From Flavivirga rizhaonensis (GTDB taxonomy: Bacteria > Bacteroidota > Bacteroidia > Flavobacteriales > Flavobacteriaceae): DNA of 64,000 nucleotides. Of this stretch, positions 25,901 to 33,096 are shown piece after piece. A program made the translations under genes and the position numbers. Every line of letters begins with the position of its first letter. The first letter of the stretch is position 1. The notes below the pieces were generated by a model. The model was not told the DNA's origin. It did not search any database and saw only the letters and a list, made by a program, of their open reading frames with translations. The stretch spans positions 1 through 64,000 of the forward strand of contig NZ_SRSO01000018.1 of NCBI RefSeq assembly GCF_004791695.1, read 5' to 3'.

Positions 25901-26191
25901 TCTGGTGAGTTTACCTCAACATCGTTAAGTATTGTAGATAACGAATTAGAGTCTCAAATAGCATTATACCCCACAGTTTCAAATGGAGAAATGATTATTT
26001 CAACAAAAGCGATTACAGGAAAAGTTGATTTGCAAGTATATGATTTGAGTGGAAAAAGCCTTTATAAATCTGAGCTTGAAATGAATGGAAGAAAAAGACC
26101 TTTAACTTTAAATGGTTTGTCTTCAGGGATTTACTTGGTTAAGTTTAATAAAGATAATTTTTCAGAAACTAAGAAAATTATTATTAAATAA
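23000..26191 (+). CDS. T9SS-secreted protein with BNR/WD-like repeats and a PA domain
   Basis: The 1063-residue protein starts with a membrane signal (KNAPTALVTCFLLALCTVYYF). BNR/Asp-box-like repeats (GLWKSINRGVTWERI, GLYKSTDNGITWTKI, SANSGTSWSQI, SSDEGTTWLEK) indicate a VPS10/sialidase-like beta-propeller. A protease-associated domain is inserted at about residues 235-370 (GKIAVIQRGSCSFDTKVKNA). The last 80 residues are a type A type IX sorting domain (YPTVSNGEMIIST, QVYDLSGKSLY, GIYLVKF, KKIIIK), so it is exported and anchored or released by T9SS. No catalytic residues are evident. It is probably adhesive or substrate-binding. Confidence 0.85.
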   Translation: MKKNAPTALVTCFLLALCTVYYFNSNTPNDDLSIEKLKSKHKAFLENSPFKETKKLSKQERKSRGIPPNSYFEREWELTMNPELGRPTSENLSKIQKDIKNSRVSTFARVSGDKIDNSWVERGPNNVGGRTRAIMFDPNDATNKIVFAGGVSGGLWKNTDITSSSSSWTKVNIPENLSITSLAFDPNNTDVFYAGTGESYVQGDVNGNGLWKSINRGVTWERIFGGATANGEGAKLTVNVPGSIAGEYNAVQAAFGSPLTEITGDLVLVDDGLATTIDGCSTLVNSAAINGKIAVIQRGSCSFDTKVKNAENAGAIAVIIVNNSPDTIIAMGGDDYTIYIPSLMVSQTDGQAIIAALGSTVNVTIEPNATPSTGNFSSRGIQHINDVVVRDLGSTSEIYVAAAASAYTDANPTGFIGTGAYGLYKSTDNGITWTKIVLPKNGSNSDVAPNNIEIGSDNRIWVSTTRSLVSPSDPGGQVLSSSNGTTFTLEHTISNGRRTEIAVSASNPNKVYVLAELTSGTNAVELIRTDNAFTSTTSLTLPNDADTDIPSTDFTRNQAFYNLLIKVDPTNDANVFVGGIDLFKSANSGTSWSQISKWSNNNNLSTLSVPLVHADHHAITFGNNNASIMLFGNDGGVYYSSNGGLNINKRNLGYNVTQFYTVGVAPLTATITGDYFYGGTQDNGTQFFENSNSGIDSSVTNPTGGDGAATMVDQDGTDTYFIYNFVYNNRITRRNYPSGTETIINREDLNKGDFINQETLDSNLNILYTNYSEASTYEVRRYDFSGSGAVNKSILSNGLLDGNPTAFKVSPFTTSSTTLFIGVENGKLIKVTNADGATTPVWTEIGDANFIGSISDIEFGQSETDIFVTMHNYGVKNIWYSSDEGTTWLEKEGNLPDLPVKAILQNPLNVEEVIVGTELGVWYTNNFSSAKPSWNPAFNGMSNVKVTDLDLRNDNVIYASTYGRGIFSGEFTSTSLSIVDNELESQIALYPTVSNGEMIISTKAITGKVDLQVYDLSGKSLYKSELEMNGRKRPLTLNGLSSGIYLVKFNKDNFSETKKIIIK

Positions 26192-26228
26192 TTAGAGAGT
26201 TAATCATATAACAAAAAAGCCTGATTTT

Positions 26229-26300
26229 TGTCCGTTCGAGTGCAGTCGAAACCTCTTATTCAATAAGATGTTTTAGTTCTCGACTACGCTCGAACAGACA
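26229..26300. repeat. Inverted-repeat element between convergent genes
   Basis: TGTCCGTTCGAGTGCAGTCGA (26229-26249) is partly complementary to TCGACTACGCTCGAACAGACA (26280-26300). It is a dispersed hairpin of the same class as elsewhere in the window, placed between the T9SS gene and dxs where it may terminate both. Confidence 0.5.
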
Positions 26301-26332
26301 TCTTAATGTTTAATTGATTATTATAAATCAAA

Positions 26333-28099
26333 TCACAAAAAATCATTAATATACCTTGTCAAACTTTCAGCATCCAATTCAATAGACTGTTGTAACTCGT
26401 TAACACTTCCATGTTCAACAAAATTATCGGGAATACCTAATGTATTTATCGTATTTTTATAATTATTTGCTGCTGCAAATTCTAAAACAGCACTTCCAAA
26501 TCCGCCTTTTACAGCATTATCTTCAATGGTAATAATAGTTTTATATGTTGTAAAAATATCATGTAAAAGAGCCTCATCTAAAGGTTTTACAAAACGCATG
26601 TCGTAATGTGCAACATCTTTCGGTGTATTGCATTTTTGAATGGCCTTGCTTACATTTTTAGCAATAGCTCCAATACTTAAAACAGCTACATTATTTCCCT
26701 TTTTAAGTTGTTTGCCTATGCCTATTTCTATTTTAGAAAATGGTTGTTTCCAATCTATAATAACCCCACGTCCACGAGGGTAACGAATCGCTATAGGCTG
26801 CTCCAATTCTAATTGAACCGTGTACATGATGTTACGTAACTCGATTTCATTTCTAGGAGAAAAAATAATAAGATTAGGGATACACCTTAAATAAGATAGA
26901 TCATAAACACCATGATGCGTAGCACCATCTTCTCCAACCAATCCAGCACGATCTAAACAAAAAATAACAGGTAGTTTTTGTAGTGCTACATCATGTATTA
27001 CCTGATCGTAAGCACGTTGCAAAAAAGTTGAGTAAATATTACAAAAAGGAATTAAACCTTGAGTCGCCATTCCAGCAGCTAATGTCACGGCATGTTGTTC
27101 GGCAATACCAACATCAAAAGCACGTTCAGGAATTTCATCCATCATATATTTTAATGAGCTACCGGTTGGCATGGCAGGTGTGATACCTACAATTTTTTTA
27201 TTTTGTTTTGCTAATTCTACAATAGTATGTCCAAATACATCTTGGTATTTGGGAGGTTGAATGGTTTCAGATTTTACAATCAAATCACCAGTTTGCGCAT
27301 TAAATTTTCCAGGAGCATGATATTTAACCTGGTCTTCTTCAGCCTGTTTTAAACCTTTGCCTTTTGTAGTGATAATATGTAAAAACTTAGGACCTTGGAT
27401 AGTTTTTAAACGTTTTAACTCTGAAATTATGAGATCTATATCATGTCCGTCAATAGGGCCAGAGTAATCAAAATTTAAAGCTTCAAAAATATTGTCTTGC
27501 TTTTGAGTGCCTTTTTTAACATTGGTTAAATATTGTTTTAATGCACCAACGCTAGGATCTATACCAATGGCATTATCATTTAAAATAACCAGTAAATTGG
27601 CATCCGTTACACCAGCATGATTTAGGCCTTCAAAAGCCATACCGCTTGCTATTGAAGCATCTCCAATAATGGCGATGTGTTGTTTTTTATTATCACCTTT
27701 TAGTTGAGACGCAATGGCCATGCCAAGAGCTGCTGAGATAGATGTGGAAGAGTGTCCAACCCCAAAAGCATCATAATTGCTTTCTTCTCGTTTAGGGAAA
27801 CCACTTAAGCCTCCAATTTGTCTATTCGTATGAAAAATACCCTTTCTACCAGTTAATATTTTATGTCCGTAAGCCTGATGTCCTACATCCCAAATAAGTT
27901 GGTCTTCGGGCGTATTAAAAATATAATGCAGCGCAATGGTTAATTCCACAACACCTAAACTAGCTCCTAAATGGCCTTCTTTAGTAGCAACTATATTAAT
28001 TATAAACTCACGCAACTCTTTTGCAAGTTGAGGTAAGTCTTCTTGACTTAAAAGACGAAGCTCTTTTGGTGAGTGAATAGTATTTAATAATTCTTGCAT
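26333..28099 (-). CDS. dxs: 1-deoxy-D-xylulose-5-phosphate synthase
   Basis: This thiamine-diphosphate enzyme joins pyruvate and glyceraldehyde-3-phosphate in the first step of the MEP isoprenoid pathway. The 588 residues show the ThDP motif GDASIASGMAFEGLNHAG (about 145-162) with NDN further on (ILNDNAIGI). The pyrimidine-domain segment is DVGIAEQHAVTLAAGMA (about 330-346), followed by DRAGLVGEDGATHHG. It is slightly shorter than the E. coli enzyme (620), mainly at the N-terminus. It is divergent from tadA, with a 41-nt gap. The isoprenoid link continues with the prenyl synthetase at 43713. Confidence 0.95.
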   Translation of the reverse strand: MQELLNTIHSPKELRLLSQEDLPQLAKELREFIINIVATKEGHLGASLGVVELTIALHYIFNTPEDQLIWDVGHQAYGHKILTGRKGIFHTNRQIGGLSGFPKREESNYDAFGVGHSSTSISAALGMAIASQLKGDNKKQHIAIIGDASIASGMAFEGLNHAGVTDANLLVILNDNAIGIDPSVGALKQYLTNVKKGTQKQDNIFEALNFDYSGPIDGHDIDLIISELKRLKTIQGPKFLHIITTKGKGLKQAEEDQVKYHAPGKFNAQTGDLIVKSETIQPPKYQDVFGHTIVELAKQNKKIVGITPAMPTGSSLKYMMDEIPERAFDVGIAEQHAVTLAAGMATQGLIPFCNIYSTFLQRAYDQVIHDVALQKLPVIFCLDRAGLVGEDGATHHGVYDLSYLRCIPNLIIFSPRNEIELRNIMYTVQLELEQPIAIRYPRGRGVIIDWKQPFSKIEIGIGKQLKKGNNVAVLSIGAIAKNVSKAIQKCNTPKDVAHYDMRFVKPLDEALLHDIFTTYKTIITIEDNAVKGGFGSAVLEFAAANNYKNTINTLGIPDNFVEHGSVNELQQSIELDAESLTRYINDFL

Positions 28100-28140
28100 G
28101 CGATTGCAAATGTACTATTTGAAATTGTATTTTTGCTTTT

Positions 28141-28590
28141 ATGATAGAACCTTTTGATGATACTTACTTTATGAAAAAAGCACTTCAGGAAGCTGAAGCG
28201 GCTTTTGAAAAAGGAGAGGTCCCTGTAGGAGCTGTTATTGTTATTGATAATAAAATAATTGCTAGAGGACACAATTTAACGGAAACATTAATTGATGTAA
28301 CAGCACATGCAGAAATGCAAGCCATTACAGCTGCAGCTAATTTTTTAGGAGGTAAGTATTTAAAAAAATGCACGTTGTATGTCACTCTGGAGCCTTGCCA
28401 AATGTGTGCAGGTGCTTTGTATTGGAGCCAGATTTCTAACATTGTTTATGGAGCTAGAGATGAAGAACGTGGTTGCATTGCTCTAAACACAAAATTACAT
28501 CCTAAAACAATTATAAAAGGAGGAGTTCTGGCTGATGAAGCTTCTGAACTCATGAAGCGTTTTTTTATTGAAAAACGGAATTTGAATTAA
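28141..28590 (+). CDS. tadA: tRNA adenosine(34) deaminase
   Basis: The 149-residue CDA-fold zinc enzyme converts A34 of tRNA-Arg(ACG) to inosine. The active site is THAHAEMQAI-like (AHAEMQAITAAA, about residues 58-69) and LEPCQMCAGALYW (about 86-98). The helical start FMKKALQEAEAAFEKGEVPVGAVI is characteristic. It is distinguished from the cytosine deaminase at 7064 by HAE instead of HGE and by the C-terminal helix LMKRFFIEKR. Its promoter must overlap the start of dxs on the other strand. Confidence 0.93.
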   Translation: MIEPFDDTYFMKKALQEAEAAFEKGEVPVGAVIVIDNKIIARGHNLTETLIDVTAHAEMQAITAAANFLGGKYLKKCTLYVTLEPCQMCAGALYWSQISNIVYGARDEERGCIALNTKLHPKTIIKGGVLADEASELMKRFFIEKRNLN

Positions 28591-28878
28591 TTATAACGAA
28601 GGAATTAACGTTCTGAGTCATTTCGAACGAAGAGAGAAATCGCATAAAATATTAATATATGCCTAAATGATGTGATGTCTCAATCGTACCTCTTTCGACA
28701 TGACTATCAAGCCCTATTTAATGTACTTAGTCATTTCGAACGGTAAAGGTGATCTTTATTTATAACACTATGTGATGTCTCCTAAAGCCTGTCTTGAGCA
28801 TAGCCTAAAGATCGACCTGACAAAACACCTTCTGTATAGATTAGTACCATATATATTTAGATAGCGCATATAATAATG
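28591..28878. repeat. Gap with dispersed repeat arms
   Basis: There is no gene. It contains fragments such as GAGTCATTTCGAACGAAGAGAG and AGTCATTTCGAACGG, with GTGATGTCTC copies, of the same dispersed class as at 1-250. Confidence 0.45.
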
Positions 28879-29115
28879 TTAATATTTTTTATCACGCTCA
28901 TTTTCGCGCATTTTATCTAAATTCTCTTTAGTAAGCATATAGTCTTTAACATCTTTGTCTTTCCAACGATAATAAGAAAACAATGGAAATACAATAAAGA
29001 ATAACCCAGCAACACCAAAACCAATTAATTTTTGCGACCATTCATTTTCTAAAAAGTAACCAGTTGCAATACTTCCTAGGGCAGCTAAAAAGAAAAAAAA
29101 GATAATATATTTCAT
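28879..29115 (-). CDS. Small two-helix membrane protein
   Basis: This is a 78-residue protein with two hydrophobic segments (about residues 2-20 and 30-47), then a charged tail (WKDKDVKDYMLTKENLDKMR). It is not recognised beyond a small inner-membrane protein of the kind common in Flavobacteriaceae. It lies downstream of the ClC gene on the same strand but is separated from it by a MITE-like element. Confidence 0.6.
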   Translation of the reverse strand: MKYIIFFFFLAALGSIATGYFLENEWSQKLIGFGVAGLFFIVFPLFSYYRWKDKDVKDYMLTKENLDKMRENERDKKY

Positions 29116-29136
29116 TAAAAAGGATATAAGTTAATT

Positions 29137-29250
29137 AAGAAGCCGTCTAAAAAGTGTCATTCTGAATGAAATGAAGAATCTCTTTAAAACATAAGATTCT
29201 TCGCTGCGCTCTGAATGACAAAGTATATTATTTTTTAGATAGCCTTATTT
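29137..29250. mobile_element. MITE-like inverted-repeat element, second copy
   Basis: The left end AGCCGTCTAAAAAGTGTCAT and inner GAATGAAATGAAGAATCTC match the complement of the right half of the element at 11150-11286. The right end (TTTTTTAGATAGCCTTATTT) is its imperfect inverted partner. The element runs into the ClC stop codon (29245-29247). Confidence 0.5.
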
Positions 29251-31032
29251 TGTAAAATTAATCAATTGTTGCCTGTAAGCCGTAAGTAATTTAGATTTCG
29301 AAATATACCCGTAATATTTCCCATGTTTAACAACTGGTAAATTCCATGCACCGCTGCTTTTAAACTTATCCATAATATCATTCATAGAATGTTCTTCATA
29401 AACAATAATATCGGCATCTGCATGCATTAAGCTTGAAGCATCAACCTTGTCATAAAGGTTGGAGTTAAACATAATATGCCTGACATCATCTAAACGAATA
29501 ACACCTAAAAACTCATGGGCATCATTAACTACTGGGAAATGATTTCGTGACGATTTTGCAACAGCCTTTTTTAATATATCACCAAGTTTCATTTCTGGTT
29601 TTAGTATAATGAAATTGGTTTCTATGACTTTATCAATATCCAAAACCATTAATACATTTTGGTCTTTATCGTGGGTCATTAATTCACCACGTTGCGCCAG
29701 TCTAAGTGTGTAGATAGAATGAGAAACATAATATTTGGTCATGGCAAATGAAATGGTCGATACAATCATTAAAGGTACAAACAGCTCATATCCACCTGTG
29801 ATTTCAGCAATAAGGAAGATTGCTGTAAGCGGTGCGTGTAGTACCCCTGCCATTAATCCTGTCATACCAATTAAGGTGAAATTAGATTCTGATACTTGAA
29901 AATCTAAGCCAATATTATTAATGATTTTCGCAAAAGCATTACCAAGTGCACTTCCCATAACTAGTGTTGGTATAAAAACACCACCAACACCACCAGCACC
30001 AAAAGTAGTCGTCATAGCTATAGCTTTAAATATGGCTATACCAAGTAATAGAGCGATAACAATCCAAATATTAGATAAGTCTAAATTAAAAGGCGTGGTT
30101 CCTATGGCAGATATATGATCGCCTTTTAAGAGATTATTCATAATACCATAACCTTCCCCGTAAAGAGGTGGGATAAAGTATAATATAGAACCAATAGCAA
30201 TACCTCCTATTAACAATCGTTTAGCACGACTTTCAAATTTCTTAAAGAAGTTAGTAATGCCAAAAAATACTTTTGAAAAATATACAGATGCGATACCAGT
30301 TACGAGTCCTAAAACGATATAAAATAAAATGTCGTTAATCTCAAATTTATCGGTGAGTTCAAATCGTAATAAAACATCCGTTCCCAAAAACATATAAGAA
30401 GTCACTACAGCCGAAACAGATGCTAATAAAAGTGGCACTAATGAAGTAAAAGCAATATCCAAGCTAAATATTTCAACAGCAAAAATAATAGCAGCAATAG
30501 GTGCTTTAAACATAGAAGCCATAGCACCGGCAGCAGCACAGCCAATTAAAAGCATCCTTGTTTTGGTATTCATGTGGAACAAACGCGCAGCATTAGATCC
30601 TAGAGCAGATCCTACACTTACGGCAGGTCCTTGTAAACCTACAGACCCACCAAAACCAACTGTTAAAGGCGCTGTGATTAGTGCAGCATAAATATTATAC
30701 CTCGGGATAATACCGTTTAGTTTTGAAATAGCATATAAGGTGGAAGAAATACCATGCCCAATATGCTTTTTTAACCAAATTTGTTTGATCGTATAAACAA
30801 GTAAAAGACCAATTATTGGAAATATAAAGTAAAGTGAGTTTTGGTAATTATTAAAGAAATCTAATTCAAAAAGTAATCGAATATAATGCGTTAAGTTTTT
30901 TAAGACTACGGTGCCCATTCCTGCTAGGAAACCAACCAGAACACTAAGAATATAAATAAATTGGAGCTCAGAAATATGTTTGTATTTCCAGATTAAAAAC
31001 TTACGTAAAAGGCTTTTGCTACTTAGAGGCAT
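29245..31032 (-). CDS. ClC-family chloride channel/transporter with CBS pair
   Basis: The 595-residue protein has a ClC membrane core followed by two CBS domains (about 455-595). Selectivity-filter segments are visible: GFGGSVGLQGPAVSVGSALG (about 126-145) and GVGGVFIPTLVMGSALG. In ClC-ec1 the first segment reads GREGP with the gating glutamate E148. Here the equivalent residue is Gln134 (codon CAA), which should disfavour proton coupling. A chloride channel-like mode is therefore possible. A terminator and the aspS gene lie upstream on the same strand. Confidence 0.88.
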   Translation of the reverse strand: MPLSSKSLLRKFLIWKYKHISELQFIYILSVLVGFLAGMGTVVLKNLTHYIRLLFELDFFNNYQNSLYFIFPIIGLLLVYTIKQIWLKKHIGHGISSTLYAISKLNGIIPRYNIYAALITAPLTVGFGGSVGLQGPAVSVGSALGSNAARLFHMNTKTRMLLIGCAAAGAMASMFKAPIAAIIFAVEIFSLDIAFTSLVPLLLASVSAVVTSYMFLGTDVLLRFELTDKFEINDILFYIVLGLVTGIASVYFSKVFFGITNFFKKFESRAKRLLIGGIAIGSILYFIPPLYGEGYGIMNNLLKGDHISAIGTTPFNLDLSNIWIVIALLLGIAIFKAIAMTTTFGAGGVGGVFIPTLVMGSALGNAFAKIINNIGLDFQVSESNFTLIGMTGLMAGVLHAPLTAIFLIAEITGGYELFVPLMIVSTISFAMTKYYVSHSIYTLRLAQRGELMTHDKDQNVLMVLDIDKVIETNFIILKPEMKLGDILKKAVAKSSRNHFPVVNDAHEFLGVIRLDDVRHIMFNSNLYDKVDASSLMHADADIIVYEEHSMNDIMDKFKSSGAWNLPVVKHGKYYGYISKSKLLTAYRQQLINFTK

Positions 31033-31054
31033 TATTTTATAAAATTACTAAAAA

Positions 31055-31078
31055 AAATCCTGCAAAAAAGCAGGATTT
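31055..31078 (-). terminator. Terminator after aspS
   Basis: AAATCCTGC / GCAGGATTT, a 9-bp stem with a 6-nt loop, is followed by a T-run on the minus strand. It sits just after the aspS stop and before the ClC start. Confidence 0.85.
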
Positions 31079-31083
31079 AAATT

Positions 31084-32838
31084 TTATGATTTCAAATTAA
31101 GTTTTAAACTCAATTCTGTTAACTGTTCATCGTCAATTGGAGCAGGCGCATCTATCATAACATCTCTTCCAGAATTGTTTTTAGGGAACGCAATAAAATC
31201 TCTAATAGTTTCTTGTCCACCTAAAATAGCAACCAATCTATCCAATCCAAAAGCCAAACCACCATGCGGTGGTGCTCCATATTGAAAGGCATCCATTAAA
31301 AACCCAAATTGAGCTTTGGCTTCTTCGGGAGTAAACCCTAAGTAATCAAACATTAAAGATTGCGTTTCCTTATCATGAATTCTTATAGAACCACCTCCAA
31401 TTTCATTTCCATTTAAAACTAAATCGTAAGCATTGGCTTTTACATCACCGGGATTCGTTTTCAATAATTCTAATTGTCCAGGTTTTGGTGAGGTAAACGG
31501 GTGATGCATGGCATGGTAACGTTCTGTGTCTTCATCCCATTCCAATAACGGAAAATCCATAACCCATAGTGGCGCAAACTCATCTGGTTTACGCAAACCT
31601 AAACGTTCTGCTAGCTCCATACGTAAGGCACTTAATTGTGAACGTACTTTATTTGTATTACCAGATAATACACAAATTAAATCACCTGCTTTTGCATTGG
31701 TAACTGCTGCCCATTTTGCTAAGTCTTCCTGATCGTAAAACTTATCGACCGAAGATTTAAAAGAGCCATCATCATTACAACGACAATATACCATGCCTAA
31801 AGCGCCAACTTGAGGACGTTTTACCCAGTCAATTAATTTATCTATCTCTTTTCTGGTATAACTATTTCCTCCGGGAACTGCAATTCCAACAACTAGTTCT
31901 GCATTATTAAAAACACCAAAATCTTTATGTTGAGCAACAGCATTAAGCTCGCCAAATTCCATACCAAAACGAATGTCTGGTTTGTCGTTACCATACAAAC
32001 ACATAGCGTCATCGTAAAGCATTCTTGGAAATTTTTCTATATCAACACCATTCACTTCTTTAAGCAGATGGCGTGTTAACCCTTCAAAAGCATTTAAAAT
32101 ATCTTCCTGCTCAATAAATGCCATTTCACAATCTATTTGTGTAAACTCCGGTTGTCTATCAGCACGTAAATCTTCGTCTCTAAAACATTTTACAATCTGA
32201 AAATATTTATCCATACCACCAACCATAAGCAATTGCTTAAAAGTTTGTGGCGATTGTGGTAGTGCATAAAACTCACCTTCATTCATACGCGATGGCACTA
32301 CAAAATCGCGAGCGCCTTCTGGTGTCGACTTAATTAAATAAGGCGTTTCAACTTCAATAAAACCTTCTTTAGATAAATAGTTTCTAACTTCTTGAGTGAC
32401 TTTGTGCCTAAAAATCAAACTCTCTTTTACAGGGTTTCTACGAATATCTAAGTAGCGATATTTCATACGTAAATCTTCGCCACCATCTGTTTTATCTTCT
32501 ATGGTAAAAGGAGGAAGTATAGCTTCGTTTAATATATTTAATTCAGAAACTAATATCTCAATATCTCCAGTTGGTATATTAGGGTTTTTTGAAGCACGTT
32601 CAATAACAGTGCCTTTAACTTGAATTACAAATTCACGACCCAGGTTTTGAGCTTGTTGCATCATCTCTTTAGAAGTACGCTCTTCATCAAAAACCAATTG
32701 TGTAATTCCATAACGATCTCGTAAATCTATCCAAACAATAAACCCTTTATCACGAGACTTCTGAACCCAGCCCGCCAGGGTGACTTCTTCATTTATATTT
32801 GCAGCTTTTAATTCACCACAATTATGACTTCTATACAT
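31084..32838 (-). CDS. aspS: Aspartyl-tRNA synthetase
   Basis: This class IIb synthetase charges tRNA-Asp. The start at ATG 32838 ([15 protein letters not shown]) gives 584 residues. The frame extends 12 codons upstream without homologous sequence. Visible parts are the OB-fold anticodon-binding domain ([20 protein letters not shown]), motif 2-like region ([18 protein letters not shown], about 215-232), a bacterial GAD insertion (about 290-410), and motif 3 ([14 protein letters not shown]). [12 protein letters not shown] is typical of the bacterial-type enzyme; whether it also charges tRNA-Asn cannot be read from the sequence. Confidence 0.95.
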   Translation of the reverse strand: MYRSHNCGELKAANINEEVTLAGWVQKSRDKGFIVWIDLRDRYGITQLVFDEERTSKEMMQQAQNLGREFVIQVKGTVIERASKNPNIPTGDIEILVSELNILNEAILPPFTIEDKTDGGEDLRMKYRYLDIRRNPVKESLIFRHKVTQEVRNYLSKEGFIEVETPYLIKSTPEGARDFVVPSRMNEGEFYALPQSPQTFKQLLMVGGMDKYFQIVKCFRDEDLRADRQPEFTQIDCEMAFIEQEDILNAFEGLTRHLLKEVNGVDIEKFPRMLYDDAMCLYGNDKPDIRFGMEFGELNAVAQHKDFGVFNNAELVVGIAVPGGNSYTRKEIDKLIDWVKRPQVGALGMVYCRCNDDGSFKSSVDKFYDQEDLAKWAAVTNAKAGDLICVLSGNTNKVRSQLSALRMELAERLGLRKPDEFAPLWVMDFPLLEWDEDTERYHAMHHPFTSPKPGQLELLKTNPGDVKANAYDLVLNGNEIGGGSIRIHDKETQSLMFDYLGFTPEEAKAQFGFLMDAFQYGAPPHGGLAFGLDRLVAILGGQETIRDFIAFPKNNSGRDVMIDAPAPIDDEQLTELSLKLNLKS

Positions 32839-33015
32839 AGTTGAAAATTGAAGTGCATTCCTATCTGTTTTCAAGTTAATTAAGCAGTAGTAAATGCATT
32901 AAACAGATTGCAAATTTATGAAGATATTACTTTGCAGTATAACGTTTTTTACAAAGATTTAAATAAAAACAGATTTAATACATTCTTAGAATCTATTAAT
33001 GTTTTTTGTTAAATT

Positions 33016-33051
33016 ATGAATTTACATACATTATTTGTATGAATTTACATA
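33016..33051 (+). promoter_or_regulatory. 13-bp direct repeat upstream of a TonB receptor
   Basis: ATGAATTTACATA occurs at 33016-33028 and 33039-33051, with a period of 23 bp. An imperfect inverted repeat CATAC...GTATG lies between. It is 46-81 nt before the receptor ATG, where an activator or repressor would bind. Confidence 0.4.
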
Positions 33052-33096
33052 TTTTTTTTGCATATTTAAAGGAACTAACTCAAATAAAAAAACATT

